A stretch of DNA of 64,000 nucleotides. Origin: Bin80 sp026708685. Lineage in GTDB: Bacteria; Bacteroidota; Rhodothermia; Rhodothermales; Bin80. Made by a program: the position numbers and the translations under genes. Shown here piece after piece: positions 36,323 to 45,151 of this stretch. Where the stretch lies: assembly GCA_965200955.1 (NCBI GenBank), contig OZ241742.1:1178001-1242000 (forward strand). The letters are read 5' to 3'. The stretch's first letter is position 1, and each line of letters begins with the position of its first letter. The notes under the pieces were generated by a model. That model was given only the letters and a program-made list of their open reading frames with translations, did not search any database and was not told the origin of the DNA.

Positions 36323-37195
36323 ATGAAAATTTTCAGAACTGTTCCATCCATGCAGGCCTATGCGGACAAAACGCGAACGCAAGGTCATACATTGGCACTG
36401 GTTCCAACCATGGGCAGTCTTCATGAGGGTCATGTATCTCTGATACGGCGTGCAAAAGAGGAGGCAGATCATGTTACGGTGACAATTTTCGTCAATCCAA
36501 CGCAGTTTGGCCCCCACGAAGATTTTGATTCCTATCCTCGAAGTTTTGATCGTGATTGTGCAATACTTGCGGACATTGGTGGGGTTCATGCTGTATTTGC
36601 TCCGACAGAATCTGCTTTTTATCCGGAGGGGACCGATCACCACCAAGTGTGGGTGACTTGCCCAGAGATGACAAAGTTCCTCTGTGCCAGAAATCGATCA
36701 GGGCATTTTGAAGGAGTCCTGACCGTAGTCATGAAATTATTTGCTGCTTGCAAGCCTCATATCGGTGTGTTTGGACTCAAAGATATTCAGCAGTTCATCT
36801 TGTTAAAAAAGATGATCCATGATCTATCGTTGGATATAAAAATGGTTGGAGTTCCCACGGCTCGCGAGGCAAGTGGTTTAGCTTATTCATCCAGAAATGA
36901 ATATTTGTCACCCGATGAACGCCTACAAGCTCGGGTGCTTTCAAAAGCGGTCGTCTTGGCTGCTGAGTTGATTAAAAATGGAGAAACATCGTCTCAAACA
37001 GTGAGAGATTTGATGAAGAAGACCATTCAATCAGCCCCCTTGTCAAGGTTACAATATGCGGAGATCGTTGATTCCAATTCGCTTCAACCAATTGAAGACT
37101 TGAGTTCAGGAATGGAATTGATTGCTGCGGTTGCAGTATATTTTGGAGAAGTACGTTTAATTGATAATGCATTGGTATCTGTCCCGTTGGACTAA
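36323..37195 (+). CDS. panC: Pantothenate synthetase
   Basis: This 290-residue cytoplasmic ligase joins pantoate and beta-alanine using ATP, the last step of vitamin B5 synthesis. The HIGH-like motif is in PTMGSLHEGHVSLI (~26-39), followed by FVNPTQFGPHEDFDSYPR, the pantoate site GHFEGVLTVV and FGLKDIQQF, and the KMSKS-like segment in GLAYSSRNEYLS. All are intact. The ATG at 36323 is preferred over a TTG four codons upstream. The next gene overlaps its 3' end, which suggests co-transcription. Confidence 0.95.
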   Translation: MKIFRTVPSMQAYADKTRTQGHTLALVPTMGSLHEGHVSLIRRAKEEADHVTVTIFVNPTQFGPHEDFDSYPRSFDRDCAILADIGGVHAVFAPTESAFYPEGTDHHQVWVTCPEMTKFLCARNRSGHFEGVLTVVMKLFAACKPHIGVFGLKDIQQFILLKKMIHDLSLDIKMVGVPTAREASGLAYSSRNEYLSPDERLQARVLSKAVVLAAELIKNGETSSQTVRDLMKKTIQSAPLSRLQYAEIVDSNSLQPIEDLSSGMELIAAVAVYFGEVRLIDNALVSVPLD

Positions 37196-38210
37196 ATTAA
37201 TGAGTGTGCTACTCTTGATGAGTGGTGCTATGGCCCATGATGGTGTTTTTGGTCAGCAGGTGACCATGTACCCTATGATGGAAAATGGTCGGTTTGGATT
37301 TATTAATAGCGATGGTGATATAGTCGTTGAGCCAAAGTATGATGGAGCGAAGTTATCCACTGAGGGGCTGGCTGCTGTTCAGTTGAGTGGTTACTGGGGA
37401 TTTATTGACATGGCGGACTCAATGCATATAGAGACGAAGTATGCGGCGGTATATCCTTTCAAAGATGGAGCCGCTCGCGTTCAATCAGAGCAGTATTGGA
37501 CCTTTATTGATCAAAGTGGCACGCCCATTACGGATCAATTCTTCTCTGCGGCTTTGGATTTTCATGAGGGGTATGCACCAGTGCGCATGCGTTCGGGAAC
37601 CATTGGGGGGCTTGAGCCCAAATGGGGGTACATGGACCGATCGGGAGAAATGGTTATTTCTGATCAATTTGTGCGGGCATTTCCGTTTTCAGAGGGGATG
37701 GCTGCTGTGGAGGTTGTACGGAAGATTCTTGTCGTCAATGTAAGTACACGGTGGGGGCTTCTTGATCCAAGCGATTCGTGGGTAGTAGAGCCAGAATTTC
37801 ACTCCTTACGGAATCCTTCCGAGGGGTTATCACTCGCCCGCAAGGGAAAGGAGTGGGGGTTTATTGATGCGACTGGTGCATTCGTGCTGAACTTGGATTA
37901 TGACCGGATTTTTTCGTTTCATCAGGGGCGTGCACGGGTGAGCAGGGAAGGTTTTTGGGGATTCATTGACCGTGAGGGCAATGAGGTCATTCCTCTTGGG
38001 TTTCAGCGTGCGGATGACTTTTCAGACGGATTGGCACTGGTTCTAACCAATGAAGGATATGGATATATAGATCCGAATGGAATTATGATCATTCCACCCC
38101 AATTTTCTAGGGCTTCCTCGTTTGATCAAGGACTTGCCTGGGTCACATTAGATGGGCTCTCAGGGTATATTGATGTTCAAGGCACTTTTGTCTGGAGACA
38201 GGAAAGTTGA
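37167..38210 (+). CDS. Secreted WG-repeat protein
   Basis: The product of ~347 residues has a signal peptide (RWTKLMSVLLLMSGAMA) and then about nine WG repeats of 35-45 residues, marked by RFGFINSDG, YWGFIDMAD, KWGYMDRSG, EWGFIDATG, FWGFIDREG and GYGYIDPNG. Such repeats form beta-rich scaffolds; their molecular function is unknown. The start at 37167 overlaps panC by 29 bases; an ATG at 37200 with no overlap is the alternative but leaves a signal peptide without positive charge. Location is periplasmic or outer surface. Confidence 0.87.
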   Translation: MHWYLSRWTKLMSVLLLMSGAMAHDGVFGQQVTMYPMMENGRFGFINSDGDIVVEPKYDGAKLSTEGLAAVQLSGYWGFIDMADSMHIETKYAAVYPFKDGAARVQSEQYWTFIDQSGTPITDQFFSAALDFHEGYAPVRMRSGTIGGLEPKWGYMDRSGEMVISDQFVRAFPFSEGMAAVEVVRKILVVNVSTRWGLLDPSDSWVVEPEFHSLRNPSEGLSLARKGKEWGFIDATGAFVLNLDYDRIFSFHQGRARVSREGFWGFIDREGNEVIPLGFQRADDFSDGLALVLTNEGYGYIDPNGIMIIPPQFSRASSFDQGLAWVTLDGLSGYIDVQGTFVWRQES

Positions 38211-38251
38211 CCACCAATGCATATCTAAAAGTTTAAAACCAATACCGAATT

Positions 38252-38608
38252 ATGCTCATAGACTGCCGTATTAATTATATTGAACTTCCAGCGAACGACC
38301 TCTCAAAAGCGAAGCAATTTTACGGGGAGGTTTTTGGATGGACATTTGAGGATTATGGAGAGGATTACTGTGCTTTTAATGATGGCTATTTAGATGGAGG
38401 ATTTTATCCGTCTGCGTTGAAATCAAAGAGTGCGGCCAATGGGGCGGCATTGGTGATCTTGTATGCTGATGATCTTGAATCTACGATGGACAGGATTACA
38501 AACGCTGGCGGTGAGATCTGTACCCCCACATTTTCTTTTCCCGGTGGTCGCAGATTTCATTTTCATGATCCATGTGGTAATGAACTTGCGGTCTGGAGTG
38601 ATCAATAA
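38252..38608 (+). CDS. VOC (glyoxalase/bleomycin-resistance) family protein
   Basis: The 118-residue cytoplasmic protein has the vicinal oxygen chelate fold: INYIELPANDLSKAKQFYGEVFGW begins the first beta-alpha-beta unit, and GGRRFHFHDPCGNELAVWS ends the second. The final HDPCGNELAVW holds the usual Glu metal ligand. Members include glyoxalases, isomerases and drug-binding proteins. Nothing here sets the substrate. It is a single-gene unit, just upstream of a broken transposase. Confidence 0.88.
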   Translation: MLIDCRINYIELPANDLSKAKQFYGEVFGWTFEDYGEDYCAFNDGYLDGGFYPSALKSKSAANGAALVILYADDLESTMDRITNAGGEICTPTFSFPGGRRFHFHDPCGNELAVWSDQ

Positions 38609-38623
38609 TACAATCACAATATG

Positions 38624-39270
38624 CTATGACAATCGGTCATCAACGATCAACAAAAGAATCAACTGATTCAGTTTTTGTAATAACGTAGAGCTCACCAAGG
38701 TGATATTGTCGTGAAGAGATTGGCCCGTATAGACCTTCTCATCTTTCGTACCATGTCCCATCAACAGACGCAGAACTCCCATCTGATTCGCCATGGTAGC
38801 CAATCGATCATAGGTACAATTCAACTCCTGTTTAAGGGCTGCCAATAAGACCACAACCCAGACATTCATACCCGGGCGACCCCGATGTTTGCTGACCTTA
38901 GGGTTGTGGGTCTTCAACAACTCCGTCAACTTTTTACATGCGGCGTTATTGGTCAAGATGGACTGAATACCAAAGAGGAACGCGACAAAAGGGTCACGAC
39001 TATTCAGATCAAATTGAATGTCCTCTATGGGGACATTGCGTAAGCGATAACTGGTGGGTAAAGAGTTGTCTCATCATCCATGAAAATACGTTCAAAAAAA
39101 TCGCGAAGATGAGCACTTGAACGTGTCAAATATGGGCAAGTATTGAATTTTCTGAGAACCATCAAACTTTTTTGCATCGAAAAATGCGTCTGAGTGGCTT
39201 CTATGCACATTTTTGACGCAGTGTGGAAACTTGGACATCCAATGCCCCACAGAGAGCAGAAAAAACCCAC
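38624..39270 (-). mobile_element. Broken ISNCY-type transposase
   Basis: The minus strand codes SRDPFVAFLFGIQSIL, then ACKKLTELLKTHNPKVSKHR, GRPGMNVWVVVLLAALKQEL, DYDRLAT-like and LLMGHG, the N-terminal half of an ISNCY-family transposase. The region upstream (39055-39270) is in another frame, with the shift near 39055. The frame ends after QSLHDNITLVSSTLLQKLNQ, where intact members continue into the catalytic part, so the 3' half is deleted. No terminal inverted repeats were found. It is inactive. It borders the C-terminal methyltransferase relic. Confidence 0.7.
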
Positions 39271-39346
39271 TCAGAGGGACTGAGGGAACTTTATATTGAG
39301 ATTTTGGTATTTTCTGACAGGCACTACCTAATCATAAAAGTGCGAT

Positions 39347-39652
39347 TTTGAAAAACAATTCCATTGCATTTTCAGATCGTTTCAGAGTTCAGCTTCGGAA
39401 TCGGGTAGATACAACGATTACCTCACATATTTCCAAAGATGGACACTATTTTATTCATTATGATCCAGTTCAATGCCGAAGCTTAACGGTTCGTGAGGCA
39501 GCTCGATTACAACTTTTCCAGACAATTATCTTTTTGAGGGGGCACGAACATCACAATATCATCAGATAGGGAACGCAGTTCCACCTTACCTCGCGAAACA
39601 GATAGCAGAGATCTTAAAAGATGTGATGGATGCTCTACCCGATGAGGGATGA
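39347..39652 (+). pseudogene. C-terminal fragment of C5-cytosine DNA methyltransferase (dcm type)
   Basis: The plus strand reads SKDGHYFIHYDPVQCRSLTV, then REAARLQ, and after a one-base frameshift near 39513 FPDNYLFEGARTSQYHQIGN, then AVPPYLAKQIAEILKDVMD and a stop at 39650-39652. These are motifs IX and X of C5-cytosine methyltransferases and the natural C-terminus. The catalytic half is missing. A matching N-terminal fragment lies at 7929-8270 on the same strand. Confidence 0.8.
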
Positions 39653-39967
39653 GGATATTGAATATGGCCAAATTGGCTGGATCCGCCAGAATTTGTTGAG
39701 AAAAAAGAGTAGAACAATCCGTTCTGTCGGATCTGGTGTAGGTAACTCAGCAAGGAATGATGAAGGAAGTCTATCTTGATCTTGGAATATGCACAAGGTG
39801 TTATTATACCATATCATTAAGGAATATCATAAACGGGAATTGATTCAAACATCACAGGATAGAGAGTAAGTTAGCTGCATCTGATATAGAATCAGATCCC
39901 TCAGTATACTTAAAAACCCATTCGTTGATTCCAATGGATAGGTGAAAATCTCAAGCGATATGCACAG
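39653..39967. other. Gene-poor region after dcm relic
   Basis: About 315 bases. One short frame (DIEYGQIGWIRQNLLRKK) overlaps the end of the methyltransferase fragment but is unrecognised. Otherwise nothing was seen. Confidence 0.35.
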
Positions 39968-40756
39968 ATGATAGAATTTTTTCGTCCACTTCTACTGGAA
40001 GCTGGACACAGATCAATGCGTTACTTTCTTCAAGGATCGTACGAAATTAAGCGTGATGGATCTCCTGTAACCGATGCCGATCGTGCGGTTCAGCAGTTTT
40101 TGATATCAATGATTTCAAAGGAGTTTCCAGACGATGGAATCATTGCTGAGGAAAATGAAATCCTGCGACTGCCCCAAAGCGGATCCCGCTATTGGACGAT
40201 TGATCCGATTGATGGAACTGCACCATTCATGGTGGGCATGTCCAGCTGGGCCATTGCCATAGGTTTGATGGATCATGGGGTTCCAGTGGAAGGGTATATC
40301 CATATTCCAACGACAGGAGACCTGTTTTATACAAAAGAGGGCAAGGTATGGAGAAATTCCCAACCAATGGAGCTATCGCCCGATCAATCGCTTCATCAAA
40401 ACACGATTCTGCTGACCCATGCACGACCTCATCAGCGATATACACTGCATCCATCCTATCCTGGAAGGGTTCTAGGATTAGGGACAGCATCCTCACATTT
40501 AAGTTTGGTGGCTACCGGGAGTGCTCAATTAGTCTTGATTGGACATGACAAAATCTGGGATTTGGCTCCTGGATACGCTATGCTGTTAGCCAATGGCGGA
40601 GTCTTGCGATATTTGAACGGGGCTGACTGTGATCTTTCTATACTCAAGGATGGATCCCCTGCTCCATATCCAATGATTGGAGGCCGTGCCTGCCTTGTTG
40701 AAGAAATGCTATCTCATCTGGATTATTGGGCAATCAAAAAGCCCAACTCAATCTGA
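39968..40756 (+). CDS. Inositol-monophosphatase family phosphatase
   Basis: The 262-residue cytoplasmic protein belongs to the Mg-dependent IMPase fold. The metal-binding motif WTIDPIDGT is at ~75-83 and WDLAPGYAMLLANGG at ~197-211 (WDxAP type), with EEN as the first metal ligand near residue 60. Within the family it could be histidinol-phosphatase (HisN type), CysQ (PAP phosphatase) or inositol phosphatase; the WDLAPG ending and its short length lean towards HisN, but this is weak. It precedes the convergent GH3 gene by about 60 bases. Confidence 0.88.
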   Translation: MIEFFRPLLLEAGHRSMRYFLQGSYEIKRDGSPVTDADRAVQQFLISMISKEFPDDGIIAEENEILRLPQSGSRYWTIDPIDGTAPFMVGMSSWAIAIGLMDHGVPVEGYIHIPTTGDLFYTKEGKVWRNSQPMELSPDQSLHQNTILLTHARPHQRYTLHPSYPGRVLGLGTASSHLSLVATGSAQLVLIGHDKIWDLAPGYAMLLANGGVLRYLNGADCDLSILKDGSPAPYPMIGGRACLVEEMLSHLDYWAIKKPNSI

Positions 40757-40816
40757 AGGAAATGGTCCCGTTGACTCCCCCACAATGAACTATTGCTCAA
40801 TCAAACAACCAGACTC

Positions 40817-42343
40817 CTACAGGAATTCATCCACTTGAATTCGCTGCGCATGTTCTCCTGCATGGTTCAATACTCCACATGCAATGTTCCTTTCGTTACT
40901 CATTCTAGGGATTTTCGTCTGACTTGTAATTTCTCCACGGCTGGTGATCAGCCAGGCATTGAAGGTTCCGCTCGGTACGATGACAACTTCGGGTGGACGA
41001 AAAGCCTTACCTTCACGACGGATTTGATAATGGATGTTGATGTCACAAAGCGAAGTATCAAGTAATCGCAGAAATTCTTTGAGATCTTGGGGAACACGGT
41101 TAAATTCAATGATCCATTCATGGGCAGGGAGAGTATCTCCATGTGGTGCAATAGCCGAAACATGGAACTCCTGCATAAGACTATTGGTCAAGTTGCATGC
41201 CTGATTGATGGCATGGCGTGCTTCCTCTCCAAAGACGGCTTCTCCGTAGACATCCATCATTTCAGAGGTTCGGCCAGCGACTAGAATCTTTGGAGGAGAC
41301 AGGTTTGTGAATCGTATTACATCGCCTAAAAGATAGGACCAGAGTCCACTAGCTGTAGTCAGTACTGGTGCATAGCGTACGTTCGTTTGGACATGTTCAA
41401 TAGTGAGCCGCTCTGGATTTTCGGACCCCAAGTCGTCCATTCGGATAAACTCGAAAAACACTCCATTATCAAGAAGCAGTTGCATGGCAGGATCTTCAAG
41501 ATCGGTCTGACAGGAGAAGGATCCTTCTGAGGCTCCGTATGCTTCAAGAAAGTGGAGGTTTGGAAGTGCGATTTGCTCTTCAAGAATCGCCCTATAAGAA
41601 CTCAAAGCCACCCCTGCAGAAACATACAGATTCAAATTTGGCCAGATCTCGCCAACAGTAGATATGTTGGACCGATGAATTTCATTGTAACGTTCAATCA
41701 ACAAACGAAAAAAAACGGGTGCCCAAGTTGGAACCATTGCAATGAGCCGGATATCCTGATTCAATGTCAAATCTACGGCGGTGCGGAGTTTAGAATCCCA
41801 GTTGGATATGTACGTCACTGATGGCGGGAGTGCTCGAAAAAACTTCCTGAAAATGTAGGGGGCATAAAGAGACTGCAATCCACTGACTTCTCCAATGAGT
41901 ACGCCCGGATGATCAGGATCTTGTTCCACCTTACCGGGCAAGGCCAGATGTTTTCCAAGAAAGGTCGTCCATGACTGCGTCGTCCTCACATACTTTTTTA
42001 TGAGCCGCAGAGGAAATTTACGAGTCATATGGAGCATGTCTAGACTCACTGGAATGACTTTCCCAGCAGAGGCTGTACCACTGGAAATGGCAAAGTGTCT
42101 TATTTTTCCCGGCCACAGGATGTCCTCTTCCCCAGCACGGATGCGATCAACGAAAGGTTTGAGATCTTCATAGGTATGAATGGGAACCTGAGATTGATAC
42201 GCTTTGATTACATCAGATTGCTGTGCAATGTGAGAGAATCCAAACCTTTGCCCCCATTCTGTATGAGCTGCACGCCCTAGTAAGCGTCTTAACTGATTTG
42301 ATTGTATTTTAAATGGCGTGCGTCTTGGCATAAAACTGGACAT
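40817..42343 (-). CDS. GH3-family acyl-AMP ligase-like protein
   Basis: The product of about 508 residues belongs to the GH3 auxin-responsive superfamily, adenylate-forming enzymes that in plants join amino acids to jasmonate or auxin. Markers are LLGRAAHTEWGQRFGF, FAISSGTASAGKVIPVS (ATP-binding loop), LNLYVSAGVALSSYRAILE, FLEAYGASEGSFSCQ and LYLLGDVIRFTN-like SYLLGDVIRF. It is cytoplasmic. The bacterial substrate is unknown. The start is uncertain: ATG at 42343 is given, but a GTG at 42391 would match the N-terminal length of related proteins. It is divergent from folP and convergent with the phosphatase gene. Confidence 0.88.
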   Translation of the reverse strand: MSSFMPRRTPFKIQSNQLRRLLGRAAHTEWGQRFGFSHIAQQSDVIKAYQSQVPIHTYEDLKPFVDRIRAGEEDILWPGKIRHFAISSGTASAGKVIPVSLDMLHMTRKFPLRLIKKYVRTTQSWTTFLGKHLALPGKVEQDPDHPGVLIGEVSGLQSLYAPYIFRKFFRALPPSVTYISNWDSKLRTAVDLTLNQDIRLIAMVPTWAPVFFRLLIERYNEIHRSNISTVGEIWPNLNLYVSAGVALSSYRAILEEQIALPNLHFLEAYGASEGSFSCQTDLEDPAMQLLLDNGVFFEFIRMDDLGSENPERLTIEHVQTNVRYAPVLTTASGLWSYLLGDVIRFTNLSPPKILVAGRTSEMMDVYGEAVFGEEARHAINQACNLTNSLMQEFHVSAIAPHGDTLPAHEWIIEFNRVPQDLKEFLRLLDTSLCDINIHYQIRREGKAFRPPEVVIVPSGTFNAWLITSRGEITSQTKIPRMSNERNIACGVLNHAGEHAQRIQVDEFL

Positions 42344-42445
42344 TGCAACGCATGACAGGAGTAGTGAGAGAGGGTGAGTAGAGCAACGCACTTTGTGATA
42401 GATTGATCGGTTTAACCATCAAATGAAGAACCATGATCCCACAAC

Positions 42446-43348
42446 ATGGATGATCCCCTAGACCGGGTACCCCCTAACGGACTCGTCTGTCGAGATTGCT
42501 GGCTGGATCTGTCTCAGGGAGCTGTTGTCATGGGGATCCTGAACATCACGCCAGATTCATTTTATGATGGAGGTCAATATGAAACGGTCTCGCAAGCTCT
42601 CACACATGCAGAAGCAATGGTCAGTGAAGGGGCACGTATCATTGATGTCGGAGGTGCTTCATCGCGCCCCCGTGGGGCTGTCTATGGTGCTGGTGCCACG
42701 CCAGTGCCAGAAGACGTAGAAATCCAACGCATCGTTCCCGTGATTGAAGCCATTCATGATGTATTGCCTGATACCATCATTTCTGTGGATACTTTTCATC
42801 CAGTGGTTGCCAAGGCAGCTCTTGATGCGGGGGCTCATATGATCAACGATATCTCAGGTCTTACCCATGGCACTCGTTCGGCAGAATATACGGCACAGGT
42901 CAATGCTGCCTATGTCGTGATGCACTCTGTGGCGAACCAGAGCCATCTTGTCCACACATCGGATTACACCGATGTTGTCACGCAGGTGTACCAGATGTTA
43001 GCGGCCTCCTCAAAGCGGGCGAAAGATGCAGGTGTCCAGAGCGTCGTCATTGACCCTGGATTTGGATTTGGCAAACAGCATCGGGACAATCTGAAATTGA
43101 TTCATCAACTGAATCGTTTTGCTGCGTTATCGTATCCCATACTGGTGGGAATCTCACGCAAGAGCACGGTTGGCATGGTCCTCAGCCATGATGATCAGCC
43201 CGCTCCCGTGAGTGATCGATTATACGGATCGCTGGGAATGGCCGCAGTTGCCATCATTCAGGGTGCACACTTGATCCGAACCCATGATGTTCGTGCAACG
43301 GTGGAAATGATTCGGGGTATGGAAGCCATCCTTGAGTGTGGAGAATGA
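42446..43348 (+). CDS. folP: Dihydropteroate synthase
   Basis: The 300-residue cytoplasmic enzyme condenses dihydropterin pyrophosphate with p-aminobenzoate in folate synthesis and is the target of sulfonamides. Signatures are MGILNITPDSFYDGG at ~29-43 and IIDVGGASSRPRG at ~70-82, followed by ISVDTFHP, INDISG, VIDPGFGFGK and VGISRKS. All are in order, with normal length. Its stop overlaps the cdaA start (ATGA), so folP, cdaA and pcm form one operon. Confidence 0.95.
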   Translation: MDDPLDRVPPNGLVCRDCWLDLSQGAVVMGILNITPDSFYDGGQYETVSQALTHAEAMVSEGARIIDVGGASSRPRGAVYGAGATPVPEDVEIQRIVPVIEAIHDVLPDTIISVDTFHPVVAKAALDAGAHMINDISGLTHGTRSAEYTAQVNAAYVVMHSVANQSHLVHTSDYTDVVTQVYQMLAASSKRAKDAGVQSVVIDPGFGFGKQHRDNLKLIHQLNRFAALSYPILVGISRKSTVGMVLSHDDQPAPVSDRLYGSLGMAAVAIIQGAHLIRTHDVRATVEMIRGMEAILECGE

Positions 43349-44142
43349 ATCTGTTTGGCATCATTCCCGTGCGATTGATTGATCTTTTTGAGATCATTCT
43401 TGTGGCCCTAGTATTCTACAGACTTTATATGACAATGCGGGGAACGCTTGCCGTTTCCCTCTTTGCAGGGTTTTTGGGTCTGCTGTTGATTCAGTTTGCA
43501 GTGGAAGCGACGAACATGAAGATACTGCAGTCAATGTTTTCAGCACTCAGTGATATCTATGTGTTGGCAGCGATCATCATCTTTCAGCCAGAAATCCGCA
43601 GGGTGCTGATTTTATTTGGGCAGACACCTCTGTTTCGACGTTTGTTGAATCCAGTGAAAAGCAGTGAAATTGTTACCGAAGTGGTCACAGCGGTCAGTTT
43701 ACTTAGTCAGCAACAGATAGGGGCACTCATTGCTTTTGAGCGCACCAATGGTTTGCGCAGTTATGTGGAAACGGGTGAGTCACTGCAGGCAGCAATCAGT
43801 TCAAACCTGTTGATGTCCATCTTCTATAAAAATAGTCCATTACATGATGGTGCAGTCATGATTGTAGACAATCGTATTGAGGCGGCAAAGTGTATCCTGC
43901 CCGTTTCTCGGAGTGAGCGTTTGGGGAGGCAATTTGGAACTCGCCATCGTGCTGCGGTGGGGCTGACCGAAGAAACGGATGCTTTTGTGGTTGTCGTTTC
44001 GGAAGAGACGGGAAAAATTTCGGTTGCTGAACAGGGTGTCATGATATCGGGCCTTACTGTGGAGGAGCTGAAAAATCATTTACTGGAGGCATTGATTACC
44101 GGAGTTTCATCTGGTGGAATTCGTCAAACCGATCACTCATGA
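43345..44142 (+). CDS. cdaA: Diadenylate cyclase CdaA
   Basis: The 265-residue product makes cyclic di-AMP from two ATP. Three membrane segments span ~10-85, then the DisA_N (DAC) domain, with DGA at 168-170 in SPLHDGAVMI and RHR at 200-202 in GTRHRAAVG, both essential motifs. The start is the ATG overlapping folP's stop; a GTG three codons upstream is less likely. Cyclic di-AMP controls potassium and osmotic balance and the envelope. The pairing with folP is seen in other Bacteroidota. No phosphodiesterase gene is in the window. Confidence 0.95.
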   Translation: MNLFGIIPVRLIDLFEIILVALVFYRLYMTMRGTLAVSLFAGFLGLLLIQFAVEATNMKILQSMFSALSDIYVLAAIIIFQPEIRRVLILFGQTPLFRRLLNPVKSSEIVTEVVTAVSLLSQQQIGALIAFERTNGLRSYVETGESLQAAISSNLLMSIFYKNSPLHDGAVMIVDNRIEAAKCILPVSRSERLGRQFGTRHRAAVGLTEETDAFVVVVSEETGKISVAEQGVMISGLTVEELKNHLLEALITGVSSGGIRQTDHS

Positions 44143-44813
44143 TGGCACAGTCTGAAGGAGTTTTTAAACGTCGGAGAGTTCAACTTGTAGAGCAGATTCG
44201 ATCCAAGGGAATATCAGATGAACGGGTGCTTGAAGCGATTGGACGCGTCCCTCGTGAGCTATTCATTGATGGTGCTCTGCAACATCGGGCCTATGAGGAT
44301 TATGCACTACCCATTGGGTTACGGCAGACTATTTCCCAGCCATCCACCGTCGCTTTCCAGACGATGTTACTAGAGTCCGAGCCTGGAGACTCCATTCTTG
44401 AAATTGGAACAGGAAGTGGATATCAGGCGGCTATCCTTTGTGAAATGGGCGTTCGTTTATTTTCCATTGAGCGTCACAAGCTCTTGCATGTACGGGCAAA
44501 GTCACTTTTGAATCACTTAAACTATCGTGCATTGCTGAGAGTTGGTGATGGCTCTCTTGGCTGGTCCAGTTTGGCACCATTTGATGGGATTGTGGTGACT
44601 GCGGGTGCGATGGAGATCCCGTCAGTCCTTTTAAGCCAACTCCGTGAGCCAAATGACAATCAACGAGGAGGTCGTCTGGTTGTCCCCGTTGGAGATCGAC
44701 ATGGACAGACGATGACCCGAGTAATTCGGACGGGTGCAGAGTCTTATGATACCGAACAACATGGGAAATATATTTTTGTACCTCTTGTGAGTGATACACC
44801 GAATTCAACGTAA
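44139..44813 (+). CDS. pcm: Protein-L-isoaspartate O-methyltransferase
   Basis: The 224-residue cytoplasmic enzyme uses SAM to methylate isoaspartyl residues in aged proteins and start their repair. The SAM-binding motif LEIGTGSGYQAAIL is at ~87-100. QTISQPSTVAFQTMLL at 63-78 and the N-terminal region RVPRELFIDGAL fit the family. The start overlaps the cdaA stop (ATGATG), so it is the last gene of the operon. No obvious terminator follows. Confidence 0.94.
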   Translation: MMAQSEGVFKRRRVQLVEQIRSKGISDERVLEAIGRVPRELFIDGALQHRAYEDYALPIGLRQTISQPSTVAFQTMLLESEPGDSILEIGTGSGYQAAILCEMGVRLFSIERHKLLHVRAKSLLNHLNYRALLRVGDGSLGWSSLAPFDGIVVTAGAMEIPSVLLSQLREPNDNQRGGRLVVPVGDRHGQTMTRVIRTGAESYDTEQHGKYIFVPLVSDTPNST

Positions 44814-45151
44814 ATGAAGGCGATAGGGCAGGTGAATCGACAAGTATAGAAAGGTTCACCACAAAGGATTCATATACTTGACATCAATAGAGTGGCTATT
44901 GCTGTCGAAGGTGGATTTAACGAGCGTTTTCTCTTACGAGAATGGCCCGTAGAACGACAGGAATACAGGATGGTGGAACCATATACGTTTGGATCCCCCT
45001 ATGATTTGATTCAATGAAAAGATCCATAGAATATCACCATTAGATGAATTAGATGGGAAAATCTGTGAATGATCATTCATCGGATACTCTGAACTGATAG
45101 GCAGCCCATGGAGATGCAACAGGCTACGAGGAGGGGGATGAATCAATCCTT
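44814..45151. other. Intergenic region between pcm and the GAF/GGDEF-like gene
   Basis: About 338 bases. A short plus-strand frame (AIAVEGGFNERFLLREWPVE) looks protein-like but has no start and is broken downstream. The convergent ends of pcm and the minus-strand gene lie here. Confidence 0.35.
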
